A DNA stretch of 64,000 nt from JAAXHH01 sp965225915 (lineage in GTDB: Bacteria; JAAXHH01). The notes under the pieces are model-generated. The model was not told the origin of the DNA. It saw only the letters and a program-made list of their open reading frames with translations, and did not search any database. The position numbers and the translations under genes were made by a program. Numbering within the stretch: the first letter of the stretch is position 1; each line of letters opens with the position of its first letter. Positions 48,603-56,814 of the stretch are shown here, piece by piece. The stretch covers positions 1,550,001-1,614,000 of the forward strand of contig OZ245326.1 in assembly GCA_965225915.1 (NCBI GenBank). Direction: 5' to 3'.

Positions 48603-50991
48603 CGGAATATCCTAATGTAATCGCCATAATCACACCTTCATGGTATCCATCGTTACCAACAAACCTGCGAAATCCCTCTTCTATAAATCCGCCCATCGGG
48701 CACGCGGCCAAGCCAAGATCCGTGATTGAAACCAATATCCGACCGGTTGCCACGCCTCCTTGGGAAAGAAGTTCTCGGTATCCTCTCATACCGCGATCTT
48801 TCAATGCCTGTTCGAAATTACCGGTTATAAAAATAGCCGCGGGAGACGCACCTGAACTTTCTTGAATGAAGCATTGCCGCAACTCCTCCTCTATACAGCC
48901 CTCGCGACGCAGAACCAATTCGCAATCTTCCGGTTGAAACGTATAGAAGCCATGAGTTAAACCATCGGCTGGCTTCGATATAGCCACCCAAATACCGATC
49001 ATGTGCTCAGGACCGCCTGCGTCTATTCTTTGACGTACGATGTCTACGCCCTGAGCACATATTTGTTTCATTGTCGGTAGTGGGATTCCCTGATCTTTAT
49101 AAGACCGGATCGAACGTCGTCGGAGCACGGCAACCTCATAGTCCCGCGCTTCCGGAATGGCGTATGGGATCTTCAGATGTCGCTTGGACGAGTTGAGGGA
49201 AGCGCTGTATTCATTTAGAGGAAGACCGGACGCATCAATGACCATTCTCAGCAACTGGCTATCGCTACTGGAATTCCTGTTAACCGAAAACGAACGTCTT
49301 TCAGCCCCCAGTCCGATTGCGAAAGTTGGGATATATTTCCTATCACCAATCGGAACAGCGCATATTTCACCAAGCATGGCATCTTGCATGTTCCTGTATT
49401 CTTCAACTTTAATGTTCAGTAAACTGGAAACATCGAAAAGATAGGATATGGCTATTCCAGCGTCTTGACCGATAATACGATACGAGAAACTGCCGTATTT
49501 AGTATGTACCCGGCCAATATTGCCCATACCAATGACAATACAGGCCGGCAACTGGGTTAAAGTGATCCCCAATGCACATTTCAAGAGGCTTTCAGAAAAC
49601 ACATCGTTCGTTTTTTCAAGCGAGTGGTTCAATCCATTGTAATGGTAGATGCCGGTGTGAAGGTTCTCCAAACTTACTACGATTGCGAAAAGCTCCGGCG
49701 ATTCAAGACCGCCACCTGTTGGCGCAATTCGACGGTGCGATCCAGGAACGTCTTCCTGATATCCGGACGCGGCCCACAACATCGTTGCCAAGTCCTCTAT
49801 GTCGACCAATCGATTATTGGAGTTTTCTTGCCGACTTGAAGAATCTCGCGAGATTCTAGCAGGCGGTAACGGGAAGGTCGGTAATCCGTAGTACGGTTCG
49901 TCTCGATTTCGGGTTAAAGCAATATTCGTGATCTTGTAATGGTTCTGATGTTTGCGACAGTTCAACAGAAAACGAGGAGGCAGGGATATTGATGAGTGAA
50001 ACAACCAGGCCGTAAGGGCGGGATCGTTCAGATCCAATGAACGCCCGTTTTTTATTCCACAATTTTCGCAACCGGGTAATCTGGCGGTACGACGCAGTTC
50101 ACTTTTCAATCCGTGTTTTGTCTTTCTGTATTCGTGGAGTCCATTGTACGTATGAATCGTTGCAAGACGGGTAATTGTTTGTAAAACCATCATAGCTGCA
50201 AAACTTACGTAAAAGGCCAGTTCTTCCGGTTCACCATCTCCGATTGGAATCCCGTGTATACGACGCATACAGTCATAGCAACTGGAAATGCCAGGAATAA
50301 ACAACGGTCCGAACTGGATGATCTCTTCTGCCATACGAACGTGGTATCCAGTTATACCTCGGCTCCACGCCTTCTCGAATACTTGCGAAAGATCATCCTG
50401 TTCATTCGATGCGATGCCTACGATGAAATTAACATTCTCCTGCTGTAAATCTGACTGATCAAGACAACGGACAAATCCTATACCGCAGCCATCAAGGTAT
50501 TTCTTAAGAAGGCGCGAGGTGTTCCCGTTACCAGAAATCGCCAATCGGGTGTTATGAAGTCGTTGCAATACGTCGCTTCGGTTTCGATTAAGTCGCGTTA
50601 CGTCGACAAAACGCCCGGCGAACGCATCGACATCCTGGTATTTTGTCGGTGGTGGCGGAGAATTGCCGTCTTCAAGCAGTCCACAACTGTATAAAAGAGA
50701 TACTACATTGACAAGAGACTCGCGTGAAAGAAAAGGCAGCTCTAACACCAGATCCTCCATCGTCCTCTTGCCATTGAGTTTTTCAAGGATTTTAGGAAGA
50801 GTCGTTCTAACTGATCTACCCTTGATCAATTGCGGTTCTCTGGTGCCGACAAACAACAATCCTGATGCTCCTTGCGGAATGACCAGGATTTCTGGTGGTA
50901 TCCTCGGAAGACGCGGCAAGGTAATGTTCGGATCGTCAGCAAATAACTTACCGATTGATTCTGCCTTCAATGCACTATTTTCGGGTATCAT
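48592..50991 (-). CDS. E1-like/RRE protein fused to two SagB-type nitroreductase domains
   Basis: A 799-residue fusion from the ATG at 50991 (an upstream start at 51090 would overlap the previous gene by 116 bases). Residues 60-108 are a winged-helix/RRE (RTTLPKILEKLNGKRTMEDL, LVNVVSLLYSCGLLED). Residues 145-330 are Ocin-ThiF/E1-like with paired cysteines CYDC (238, 241) and CENC (308, 311) for a structural zinc. Residues 395-530 are a first FMN nitroreductase (APTGGGLESPELFAIVV, GQDAGIAISYLFDVSSLLNI), and 618-799 a second one (LRRRSIRSYKDQGIPLPTMK, GLAACPMGGFIEEGFRR). This type of enzyme oxidises azolines to azoles. Usually the parts are separate proteins. Which nitroreductase copy binds FMN is not evident. 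Confidence 0.85.
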   Translation of the reverse strand: MIPENSALKAESIGKLFADDPNITLPRLPRIPPEILVIPQGASGLLFVGTREPQLIKGRSVRTTLPKILEKLNGKRTMEDLVLELPFLSRESLVNVVSLLYSCGLLEDGNSPPPPTKYQDVDAFAGRFVDVTRLNRNRSDVLQRLHNTRLAISGNGNTSRLLKKYLDGCGIGFVRCLDQSDLQQENVNFIVGIASNEQDDLSQVFEKAWSRGITGYHVRMAEEIIQFGPLFIPGISSCYDCMRRIHGIPIGDGEPEELAFYVSFAAMMVLQTITRLATIHTYNGLHEYRKTKHGLKSELRRTARLPGCENCGIKNGRSLDLNDPALTAWLFHSSISLPPRFLLNCRKHQNHYKITNIALTRNRDEPYYGLPTFPLPPARISRDSSSRQENSNNRLVDIEDLATMLWAASGYQEDVPGSHRRIAPTGGGLESPELFAIVVSLENLHTGIYHYNGLNHSLEKTNDVFSESLLKCALGITLTQLPACIVIGMGNIGRVHTKYGSFSYRIIGQDAGIAISYLFDVSSLLNIKVEEYRNMQDAMLGEICAVPIGDRKYIPTFAIGLGAERRSFSVNRNSSSDSQLLRMVIDASGLPLNEYSASLNSSKRHLKIPYAIPEARDYEVAVLRRRSIRSYKDQGIPLPTMKQICAQGVDIVRQRIDAGGPEHMIGIWVAISKPADGLTHGFYTFQPEDCELVLRREGCIEEELRQCFIQESSGASPAAIFITGNFEQALKDRGMRGYRELLSQGGVATGRILVSITDLGLAACPMGGFIEEGFRRFVGNDGYHEGVIMAITLGYSDGA

Positions 50992-51607
50992 GCCATATCT
51001 CTTGAATGCCGGGTAAAAGGTGTTCGACAAATCTGTTCTGCCTATCACCAGAAGCCTGTGGTCGACATCGGACACAGTTATGCACTGCAATTACCTTTGT
51101 GTCGACTACGCTGCCTTCGAAAAAATCGATTCGACGGATCCTGCCAGCTTGTTCAGTTGTCGCATGGGCATCAGTCACAAGGGTCGATGCAGCCATCCAG
51201 GCCATCGGCGAAAGAAACCCGGATGGTCCCCAGTCAGGGTTTTTCATATAAGCTCTCAATAAACCGATTTCACGATCAGCACCGATTGTATGTGTTAGGT
51301 TTCTGCGGCGGAAACAACGATAACAAGGGCCGACTCCAGGGATTACGAGAGGACCGGACCAGAGGGTGCCATCCATAAGATAGACACACGACCATGGCAC
51401 TTTTACATCATTGCAAATCTGATCGAGCCGATCACATTCCCTGTCGTACAGACGCCATAAGGCAACTGCCACGAAATCCGCATCTTTAACCAGCATCTCC
51501 AGACGATTCATCACATCTGTAAGCCTGTAGACATTCGAATTGATACGTTGTGTTAAATTGTCTGCGACAGCCTGGCCGAAAGGGCCTTCAGTTAATATCA
51601 GCATCAT
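50975..51607 (-). CDS. Second E1-like (Ocin-ThiF) partner protein
   Basis: A 210-residue protein of the YcaO-partner type that presents the leader peptide to the cyclodehydratase. The core MMLILTEGPFGQAVADNLTQ, LMDGTLWSGPLVIPGVGPCY, and the paired zinc cysteines CYRC (near residue 123) and CVRC (near 182) resemble the E1-like fold without an ATP-binding N-terminus. The first gene of a pair, it starts two bases after the YcaO stop and its own end overlaps the fusion gene by 17 bases. Having two E1-like proteins, a short one and one inside the fusion, is like thiopeptide clusters with a cyclodehydratase partner and a leader-binding protein. Confidence 0.8.
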   Translation of the reverse strand: MMLILTEGPFGQAVADNLTQRINSNVYRLTDVMNRLEMLVKDADFVAVALWRLYDRECDRLDQICNDVKVPWSCVYLMDGTLWSGPLVIPGVGPCYRCFRRRNLTHTIGADREIGLLRAYMKNPDWGPSGFLSPMAWMAASTLVTDAHATTEQAGRIRRIDFFEGSVVDTKVIAVHNCVRCRPQASGDRQNRFVEHLLPGIQEIWHDTRK

Positions 51608-51609
51608 GT

Positions 51610-52953
51610 TTACGCGAATGGTTGTGGAAATGGATTGATGTCGGCTTCTGTCCTCGATCCATATCCTGCTTTCTCTGGATATTCGTATAGGCGGGGATGT
51701 CCAAGAAACCGAGCACGGTAGATCGGACTCATAGGCATAAGTTCGGGTGTCACCACACGTACAACCCAGAGTCCGATGTCTCGCAGTTCGTCAGTTGTCA
51801 AGTCAACAGCAATTGCATCCATTCCAAGGGATTTAAGACGGCAACACAGAAACTGAAGCCGCTTTACTTCATTCTCCAATGGACCGATCGATATCTCTTC
51901 CAGCGCTCTCCGATCTTTCGAATTCAGAAGAAAATCATAAGCGCTACGATGGTCGGTCCGCCCCATGTACGTTGCCCCTTCGTGAAGATCTACAAAATCT
52001 TGGACATCATCTGCGACCTGCCTGTCATAGAGGAACACGGCACGCGACGTTACGGACTCACGAATCGTTTTTTCAAGCGCCGTCGCGGCATCGAAGGTTG
52101 TGGCACAACTGATAAATTGCGACAATCTTGGATGTTCATCGACAAGTTGAAGCGTATAGACTGTAGGGATGCCAACATCCGTTGTAGCGTCAAATGCATA
52201 CTGCCGGATGACGCTTTTTTCTAATTGTCTTATGTTTTTCGATAGTCCTGAAGGCAACGGTCTTTCGAGTTCGATTCTCGGCAGAGACAGTTGTGCCAGC
52301 CAGGTTAGTGCAATTGCATCACGCTCGATATTTTCACAAATGGCTGAAACCAATGCACTGGATAGCGATGTATGCGCAGCTGTACCAGTTGATATCTGAT
52401 TCCAGAAATACTCGCCAGGTCCAGGTTTGATATACAAATGGGTCATTATGGCGGGCACCCATCGCTCTTCCATATCGGTCAGGGAATAGCCGCGTACCCA
52501 TCGAATCGGTTTGCCGGGATCAGGTTTTATAATGGGACATTTCGGATCTGCATACTCTCTTTCCGAACAGTGAGGAATAGTAGACAAATCCATTGCAGTG
52601 TCTCCTAATTCATCTGCGCTGGCCAGAATGAAATCCGCTTCATCATACACCATGCAAGCATAACGTTCCGCTCCTTCCACAACGGCCCGAATCCAAGCCA
52701 ATTCGACGTCCGTATCCGCGCCGCCGCCGCCAATTGACTCAAGCTTAACATCCTCACCCGTCCTACGTGAAACATGAGGATACGTCATCGTTAGATTGCC
52801 GATCGATGTCGTTCTGATATTGAACTGGGGTTCTGTTATCCGCTGTTTGACAGGCTGAACGCTTTCCATCAGTCCACCGATTGGTCTGACGAGATCAGCA
52901 AAAGGATATCGATCCCGCAGCCTGGAATCATCCTCAATAAATACCGACTTCAT
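51610..52953 (-). CDS. YcaO-family azoline-forming cyclodehydratase
   Basis: A 447-residue YcaO ATP-dependent enzyme that turns Cys, Ser or Thr of a peptide into thiazoline or oxazoline. The ATP-grasping Glu/Arg motifs are present: ELAWIRAVVEGAERYA, SLSSALVSAICENIERDAIA and the acidic EKTIRESVTSRA. The C-terminus ends in NPFPQPFA, the proline-rich tail seen in azoline-forming YcaO proteins and used for catalysis. The ATG at 52953 has AGGAGGCGTC in front and overlaps the stop of the elimination-domain gene by four bases. Its partner is the E1-like gene two bases downstream. Confidence 0.92.
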   Translation of the reverse strand: MKSVFIEDDSRLRDRYPFADLVRPIGGLMESVQPVKQRITEPQFNIRTTSIGNLTMTYPHVSRRTGEDVKLESIGGGGADTDVELAWIRAVVEGAERYACMVYDEADFILASADELGDTAMDLSTIPHCSEREYADPKCPIIKPDPGKPIRWVRGYSLTDMEERWVPAIMTHLYIKPGPGEYFWNQISTGTAAHTSLSSALVSAICENIERDAIALTWLAQLSLPRIELERPLPSGLSKNIRQLEKSVIRQYAFDATTDVGIPTVYTLQLVDEHPRLSQFISCATTFDAATALEKTIRESVTSRAVFLYDRQVADDVQDFVDLHEGATYMGRTDHRSAYDFLLNSKDRRALEEISIGPLENEVKRLQFLCCRLKSLGMDAIAVDLTTDELRDIGLWVVRVVTPELMPMSPIYRARFLGHPRLYEYPEKAGYGSRTEADINPFPQPFA

Positions 52954-53870
52954 GACGCCTCCTGGTGAGCGCACAATCCAAGCAGGGTTGCGAGATAGGC
53001 TTCTTCGAAAGTTGATATGCCAAGCCGGTTATTCATCAGGTGGATGAATTGAAATGTCAAACTTGCTCCCGTGACTCGCGAACTGCTCTCGAGCTCGTTG
53101 TATGCTTTGGTCGTAATCCTCAACTGTTTTAACCATTGCTCCAAAGGCTTTCTGGCTTCCACGGCCAGTTCCGTCATCGGCGAAATGATTGGAATTTTCT
53201 GTTCTTGTAGTTGGCTATATCTGATCTCGAACCTTTTGCGCCATTCCTCCGCTGTCGACGTGTGGCCACCTAACCAGAAATAACTGTATTCGCTCCAGAA
53301 TAGGTGAGTCTCTTCATGGGGTTCGAATTCTTTTATCGCGATGTTCATCAGGCAAGGCGCGATCGTCTTGCGTGAGTACTTACCGATTGATTCGTCTTTC
53401 AACACGCTCAATGCAATCTCACTCGATGCTTCGAATGTCTCTTCGGCAATTGTCATGGCCCGAACGCCACCGAATTTGTCATACTCAGGCTCATACGTAT
53501 CCTCGACTATGTTCACGATCGCATCGGGGACGACTTCGGGGTCAAATCCTGGTGGAAGCACCATGGGGCGATAGTCTGTCGGGGGATATTGTGCCAACTC
53601 CACCAGGCCCTTGTCACAAATCGAACGGACGGCGGCTACAAAATCATCCATGTCTTTTTGGTAGTCTCTTGGTAGTCGGAATCTCAGACGTACATGCGCG
53701 CCTAAATCGTCTAAATACCTGATAAAAAACCAACGATCATATCCTCTAAGGGTGACAAGTTTGGGTATGGTCTCGACTATGAATGTGTCCATCTTGTTTG
53801 CTGCTTGACCCAAATATAGCTTCAAAAACAGCCAGTTATCAGCTAAGTCTGATGTGCGAATTCGATTCAT
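52950..53870 (-). CDS. LanB C-terminal (SpaB_C) elimination-domain protein
   Basis: A 306-residue thiopeptide-type domain protein: NWLFLKLYLGQAANKMDTFI, RGYDRWFFIRYLDDLGAHVR, LRFRLPRD and ETHLFWSEYSYFWLGGHTST are family landmarks. Members either eliminate glutamate from glutamylated Ser/Thr (TbtC-like) or make a pyridine by cycloaddition (TbtD-like). As it is the only copy in the window, and the operon has a matching LanB glutamylation protein, elimination is the more likely role. The start overlaps the ABC permease stop by four bases. Which of the two functions applies cannot be settled by eye. Confidence 0.88.
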   Translation of the reverse strand: MNRIRTSDLADNWLFLKLYLGQAANKMDTFIVETIPKLVTLRGYDRWFFIRYLDDLGAHVRLRFRLPRDYQKDMDDFVAAVRSICDKGLVELAQYPPTDYRPMVLPPGFDPEVVPDAIVNIVEDTYEPEYDKFGGVRAMTIAEETFEASSEIALSVLKDESIGKYSRKTIAPCLMNIAIKEFEPHEETHLFWSEYSYFWLGGHTSTAEEWRKRFEIRYSQLQEQKIPIISPMTELAVEARKPLEQWLKQLRITTKAYNELESSSRVTGASLTFQFIHLMNNRLGISTFEEAYLATLLGLCAHQEAS

Positions 53871-54946
53871 CTTTCCCTCATATCAAATCGAAATGACTTT
53901 AAGGCAATGAAAATGGATAAAAGGGTCCAGCCGAGCATGATTAGTATATTCTGCCATATGGGTAGCAGCCCGGACACGCTCAACATCAACTGCCTGAGGG
54001 TATCGGACAGGTAAGAAAGAGGTGATGCGAAAACCAGCGGCCGAAATACGGTGATGCCGCTCAAGTCTATAAGCGTCTGGCCAAACACCATCATGAAGAA
54101 ATTGATCATCAGGATGATCACCATGCCGGATTCCAAGCTGGGAGCAAGTCCTGCGATCGCATATCCCACGGAAATCAACATAACGGAACCGAGGGCGAGA
54201 ACCGCGAACAGCAACAACCAGTTGCCAACTGGGTGTATTTCAAACATCGTCATGCCCAGACCAATGAGCAGGATCACCTGCAATCCACTCACAGTAAGCC
54301 GCAATGCGATCTGTGCGAGGATGATTTGCAGATGAGAGACCGAGGTCATAGATAGATGGAGAAGCGTCCCGCGGTCTCGTGCTCTTAACAGGGGAGAAGC
54401 CGTCGCGAATAACCCAAGTTGCAGAAGCGCCAATGCAAAGAGTCCGGGAAATACAAAAGCGAGTTCACTCAGAACGTCTACGGGAGGCGATTCGATGGAT
54501 GTTTCGAATGCAAAATCGATACCGTGTTCACTGCGGAATAGCTTAGCCTGAGCCGCATCCATGATTGTACGGGCGACATCTGCCCATCGATCGGTGACCA
54601 GGACTTGGATCGCCTCCGGCTGATCTGTCTTGCCATCCATGACGAGTAAACCGTTCAAAGTGCCGTCTCTGAGAGCAATGAGTCCTTCGTCAAGCGTGTG
54701 TTTATGTGTGGTAACAAGCGGACTGTCATTCAAATACTCTATGAGTGCTGTTGCACGAGTATTGAGCGGTGAATAAATCAGGCCGATATCAAACGTAATG
54801 GGCCGTTGGAACGCATCGGAAAGCCCGTATAGGGCCAGAAAGACAAGGGGAAAGAAGAAACTGAAAAAGGTAGCTACCCAATCCCGGGATAACTCTTTGA
54901 AATTCAATGTGCATAGTGTAAACAGAACACGTAGTGATCGAGGCAT
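53867..54946 (-). CDS. ABC-2-type transporter permease of the RiPP operon
   Basis: A 359-residue permease with one N-terminal helix (WVATFFSFFFPLVFLALYGL), an extracytoplasmic domain (about residues 45-165), and five C-terminal helices (LFALALLQLGLFATASPLL, SGLQVILLIGLGMTMFEI, LLLFAVLALGSVMLISVGYA, MVIILMINFFMMVFGQTLI, ILIMLGWTLLSIFIALKSF), as in ABC-2/CcmB-like exporters. The start MPRSLRVLFT is coupled to the ATPase by a TAATG overlap. Together they should export the peptide or confer self-resistance. An in-frame upstream start at 55030 would lie inside the ATPase gene. Confidence 0.9.
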   Translation of the reverse strand: MPRSLRVLFTLCTLNFKELSRDWVATFFSFFFPLVFLALYGLSDAFQRPITFDIGLIYSPLNTRATALIEYLNDSPLVTTHKHTLDEGLIALRDGTLNGLLVMDGKTDQPEAIQVLVTDRWADVARTIMDAAQAKLFRSEHGIDFAFETSIESPPVDVLSELAFVFPGLFALALLQLGLFATASPLLRARDRGTLLHLSMTSVSHLQIILAQIALRLTVSGLQVILLIGLGMTMFEIHPVGNWLLLFAVLALGSVMLISVGYAIAGLAPSLESGMVIILMINFFMMVFGQTLIDLSGITVFRPLVFASPLSYLSDTLRQLMLSVSGLLPIWQNILIMLGWTLLSIFIALKSFRFDMRER

Positions 54947-55887
54947 TAGTCCCGTATCCTTCTCCCGGTTAGGTTTAAGAAGACGTCTTCCAGTGTCAAC
55001 CGTTCGACTCGAAGATCTTCGACCACGCATTTACCTTCCAGGCGGGCCGCTAACAGCCTTTCCAGCGTGGCTTCCAGTTGATCCGTTCTTATTTCTATTC
55101 TCGGTTGAGACGGATGATCGGCGTTTCCCATCAGGACTGCGTTGGCTAGGACATCGAGGGCTGCGGTCCCTTCCGTAGTAAATCGGATGGTATGGCCCGG
55201 ACAATAAGCGTCGATCAGTTCGGATGGAGTTCCCATAGCCAATACCTTCCCATGATCGAGTATGGCTACCCGATCGCATAATCTCTGCGCTTCCTCCATC
55301 TGATGTGTAGTCAGTACGACAGTTCGCTGCAATCTGCTTTGTTGTTTCAGAATAAGGTCCCACAACATTCGCCGAGCCTGTGGATCCAGTTCCGATGTTG
55401 GCTCATCGAGAAACAGGAGGGTTGGGTTCCCAACCAGTGCGAGTGCAACGGCCAGACGTTGCAACTGGCCGCCCGACAATTGTCGGGTTTGGGCGTGTAT
55501 CTTCTCTTCCAGACCGACATAGCCCACGATTACATCTATCGATTGTCCTTCGGGATGAATAACCGAATACAGTCCTATAATCTCGGCTACAGTAAGTAAT
55601 TGCGGCAATGCTGTTTTTTGCATGGAGATACCGATTTGCCGCCGGATCGATTTCATCTGCGACGGCTGAGAAACGTCCACGCCGAGAACAGTCGCCGTGC
55701 CACAGTCGGCAACGCGCATTCCTTCCAGAATCTCTATCAGCGTAGTCTTGCCGGCGCCATTGGGTCCGAGCACGCCAAGTATCTCACCCGAGCGTACCTC
55801 CAGGCTCACGCCGGCCAAGGCCGCTACATCATTATAGCGCTTGTGCAATCTGTGAACGCTTATTGCCACTTCCCGTGGTTCGGACAT
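54946..55887 (-). CDS. ABC transporter ATPase of the RiPP operon
   Basis: A 313-residue ATPase of the type paired with ABC-2 permeases. Walker A is GPNGAGKTTLIEIL, the Q-loop follows in GISMQKTALP, the signature is LSGGQLQRLAVALALVG, Walker B is LLFLDEPTSELDPQ, and TTHQMEEAQRLCD is the H-loop. The C-terminal extension (residues 225-313) with TLEDVFLNLTGRRIRD is usual. All catalytic motifs are intact. It is the first enzyme-size gene after the precursor peptide, 180 bases downstream, and is coupled to the permease by a one-base overlap. Confidence 0.94.
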   Translation of the reverse strand: MSEPREVAISVHRLHKRYNDVAALAGVSLEVRSGEILGVLGPNGAGKTTLIEILEGMRVADCGTATVLGVDVSQPSQMKSIRRQIGISMQKTALPQLLTVAEIIGLYSVIHPEGQSIDVIVGYVGLEEKIHAQTRQLSGGQLQRLAVALALVGNPTLLFLDEPTSELDPQARRMLWDLILKQQSRLQRTVVLTTHQMEEAQRLCDRVAILDHGKVLAMGTPSELIDAYCPGHTIRFTTEGTAALDVLANAVLMGNADHPSQPRIEIRTDQLEATLERLLAARLEGKCVVEDLRVERLTLEDVFLNLTGRRIRD

Positions 55888-55890
55888 CAT

Positions 55891-56070
55891 GCCTGCATCC
55901 TTCGATGTTGCGGATAGATCGACGCCGGATATGACCCATTCGATGTCGCCTCGAATGCCGCATATTGTTCACTGTCTGTCACGTAACGAACTCAATTAAC
56001 AAATCGACTCCATTGGTGCTTTTATACACCGCGTGCCCAGTGACGTGTGTTTTTTACGTGGTTATATTGG
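55891..56070. other. Gap between precursor and ATPase genes
   Basis: Some 180 bases with no gene. Such gaps after RiPP precursors often contain a partial terminator that lets more precursor than enzyme be made, but I could not find a clean hairpin with a T-run on the leftward strand. Confidence 0.45.
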
Positions 56071-56253
56071 TTAATCTCCGGTACTGATGACGCAGCCGAC
56101 TGTAGATAAACAACCTCCTGGACAACTAAGCGACGACGCAGTAGACAGACAATCTCCTAAATGTTGGACCTGTGCGGGAAGTTCTTCCGCAAACAGATCG
56201 ATCTTATCATTCATGTCATCTTCGAGATCGAAAGGATGGTTTAACTCTTTCAT
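56071..56253 (-). CDS. RiPP precursor peptide, goadsporin-like core
   Basis: A 60-residue peptide with an excellent ribosome site (GAGGAGGT, 56258-56265). Residues 1-34 are an acidic leader (MKELNHPFDLEDDM, then NDKIDLFAEELPAQVQHLGD) without Cys. Residues 35-60 are a Cys/Ser/Thr/Gly-rich core with Cys at 35, 44, 48 and 54 and nine Ser/Thr. Residues 37-55, STASSLSCPGGCLSTVGCV, align without gaps to the goadsporin core as I remember it, ATVSTILCSGGTLSSAGCV, 8 of 19 identical and most others Ser/Thr/Cys or small hydrophobic swaps. Residues 56-60 extend past that match. The cleavage site is probably at G33-D34-C35 or near. It precedes all the modification genes. It has its own promoter because a terminator stands upstream. 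Confidence 0.87.
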   Translation of the reverse strand: MKELNHPFDLEDDMNDKIDLFAEELPAQVQHLGDCLSTASSLSCPGGCLSTVGCVISTGD

Positions 56254-56390
56254 AGGTACCTCCTCACTTGGACACGCGGTTTTGTGGATTCCCTACAAAG
56301 TTAGCAATTGACCTTCGCGACCACGCCGATCTATCCCGAATAGTCGCAGCCTCCCCCACGAATCTCGCAGACTATCTTCTTTTCTCTAAC

Positions 56391-56421
56391 AAAAAACGCC
56401 CGGCGGTTGAACCACCGGACG
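56391..56421 (-). terminator. Intrinsic terminator before the RiPP precursor
   Basis: On the leftward strand a ten-pair stem, CGTCCGGTGG and CCGCCGGGCG (two G-T pairs), loop TTCAA, followed by TTTTTT. It ends the transcript of the 89-residue gene and separates it from the precursor peptide, whose promoter must lie at 56254-56390. Confidence 0.85.
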
Positions 56422-56497
56422 TTCGCAATTCTCGTTTCCAGTTTTAAATCCCAATCATCGCATTCCAAAACCACGAATACGATTACATCACTCTCCT

Positions 56498-56767
56498 TTA
56501 CACCATCCGCCGCTCTTCCCGAATCTTCTGTTTTACCACCTCATCCTCCCTGATCTCCTTCTGTATATCCTCGGGAGTCGCCTCTCCCAGGTGAACCGCC
56601 ATCATGCGCCGGATCTTCTTGAGCTCGTCCATGATTTCAATCACGAGAACTCCCACGTTGTTCATGTCACGTCTGATCCGTTCTATATCCTCTTCGAATT
56701 GCAGGGGACCTTCAGACCCTTTGGGAAACCCCAGTATGATACCTCCCATCGATATGAATGGAGTCAA
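56498..56767 (-). CDS. Small charged helical protein
   Basis: Up to 89 residues, with a hydrophobic MGGIILGFPKGSEGPLQF start and a long helical remainder (FEEDIERIRRDMNNVGVLVI, EIMDELKKIRRMMAVHLGEA) rich in Glu, Lys and Arg. It could form a coiled coil. No family recognised. The start is uncertain: TTG at 56767 or ATG at 56749, neither with a clear ribosome site. A terminator follows. It is not coupled to the peptide operon, though its proximity makes a link possible. Confidence 0.5.
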   Translation of the reverse strand: MTPFISMGGIILGFPKGSEGPLQFEEDIERIRRDMNNVGVLVIEIMDELKKIRRMMAVHLGEATPEDIQKEIREDEVVKQKIREERRMV

Positions 56768-56814
56768 CGCGGTGTGTGAATGGCCTGTGACCGGACGATC
56801 GTGATCTCTACCGG

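Noticed and set aside
56071..56253. Thiopeptide precursor with a pyridine macrocycle
   Set aside because: The core lacks the usual Ser as first residue and only one SpaB_C-type protein is encoded, so a macrocycle-forming cycloaddition is less likely than a linear product.
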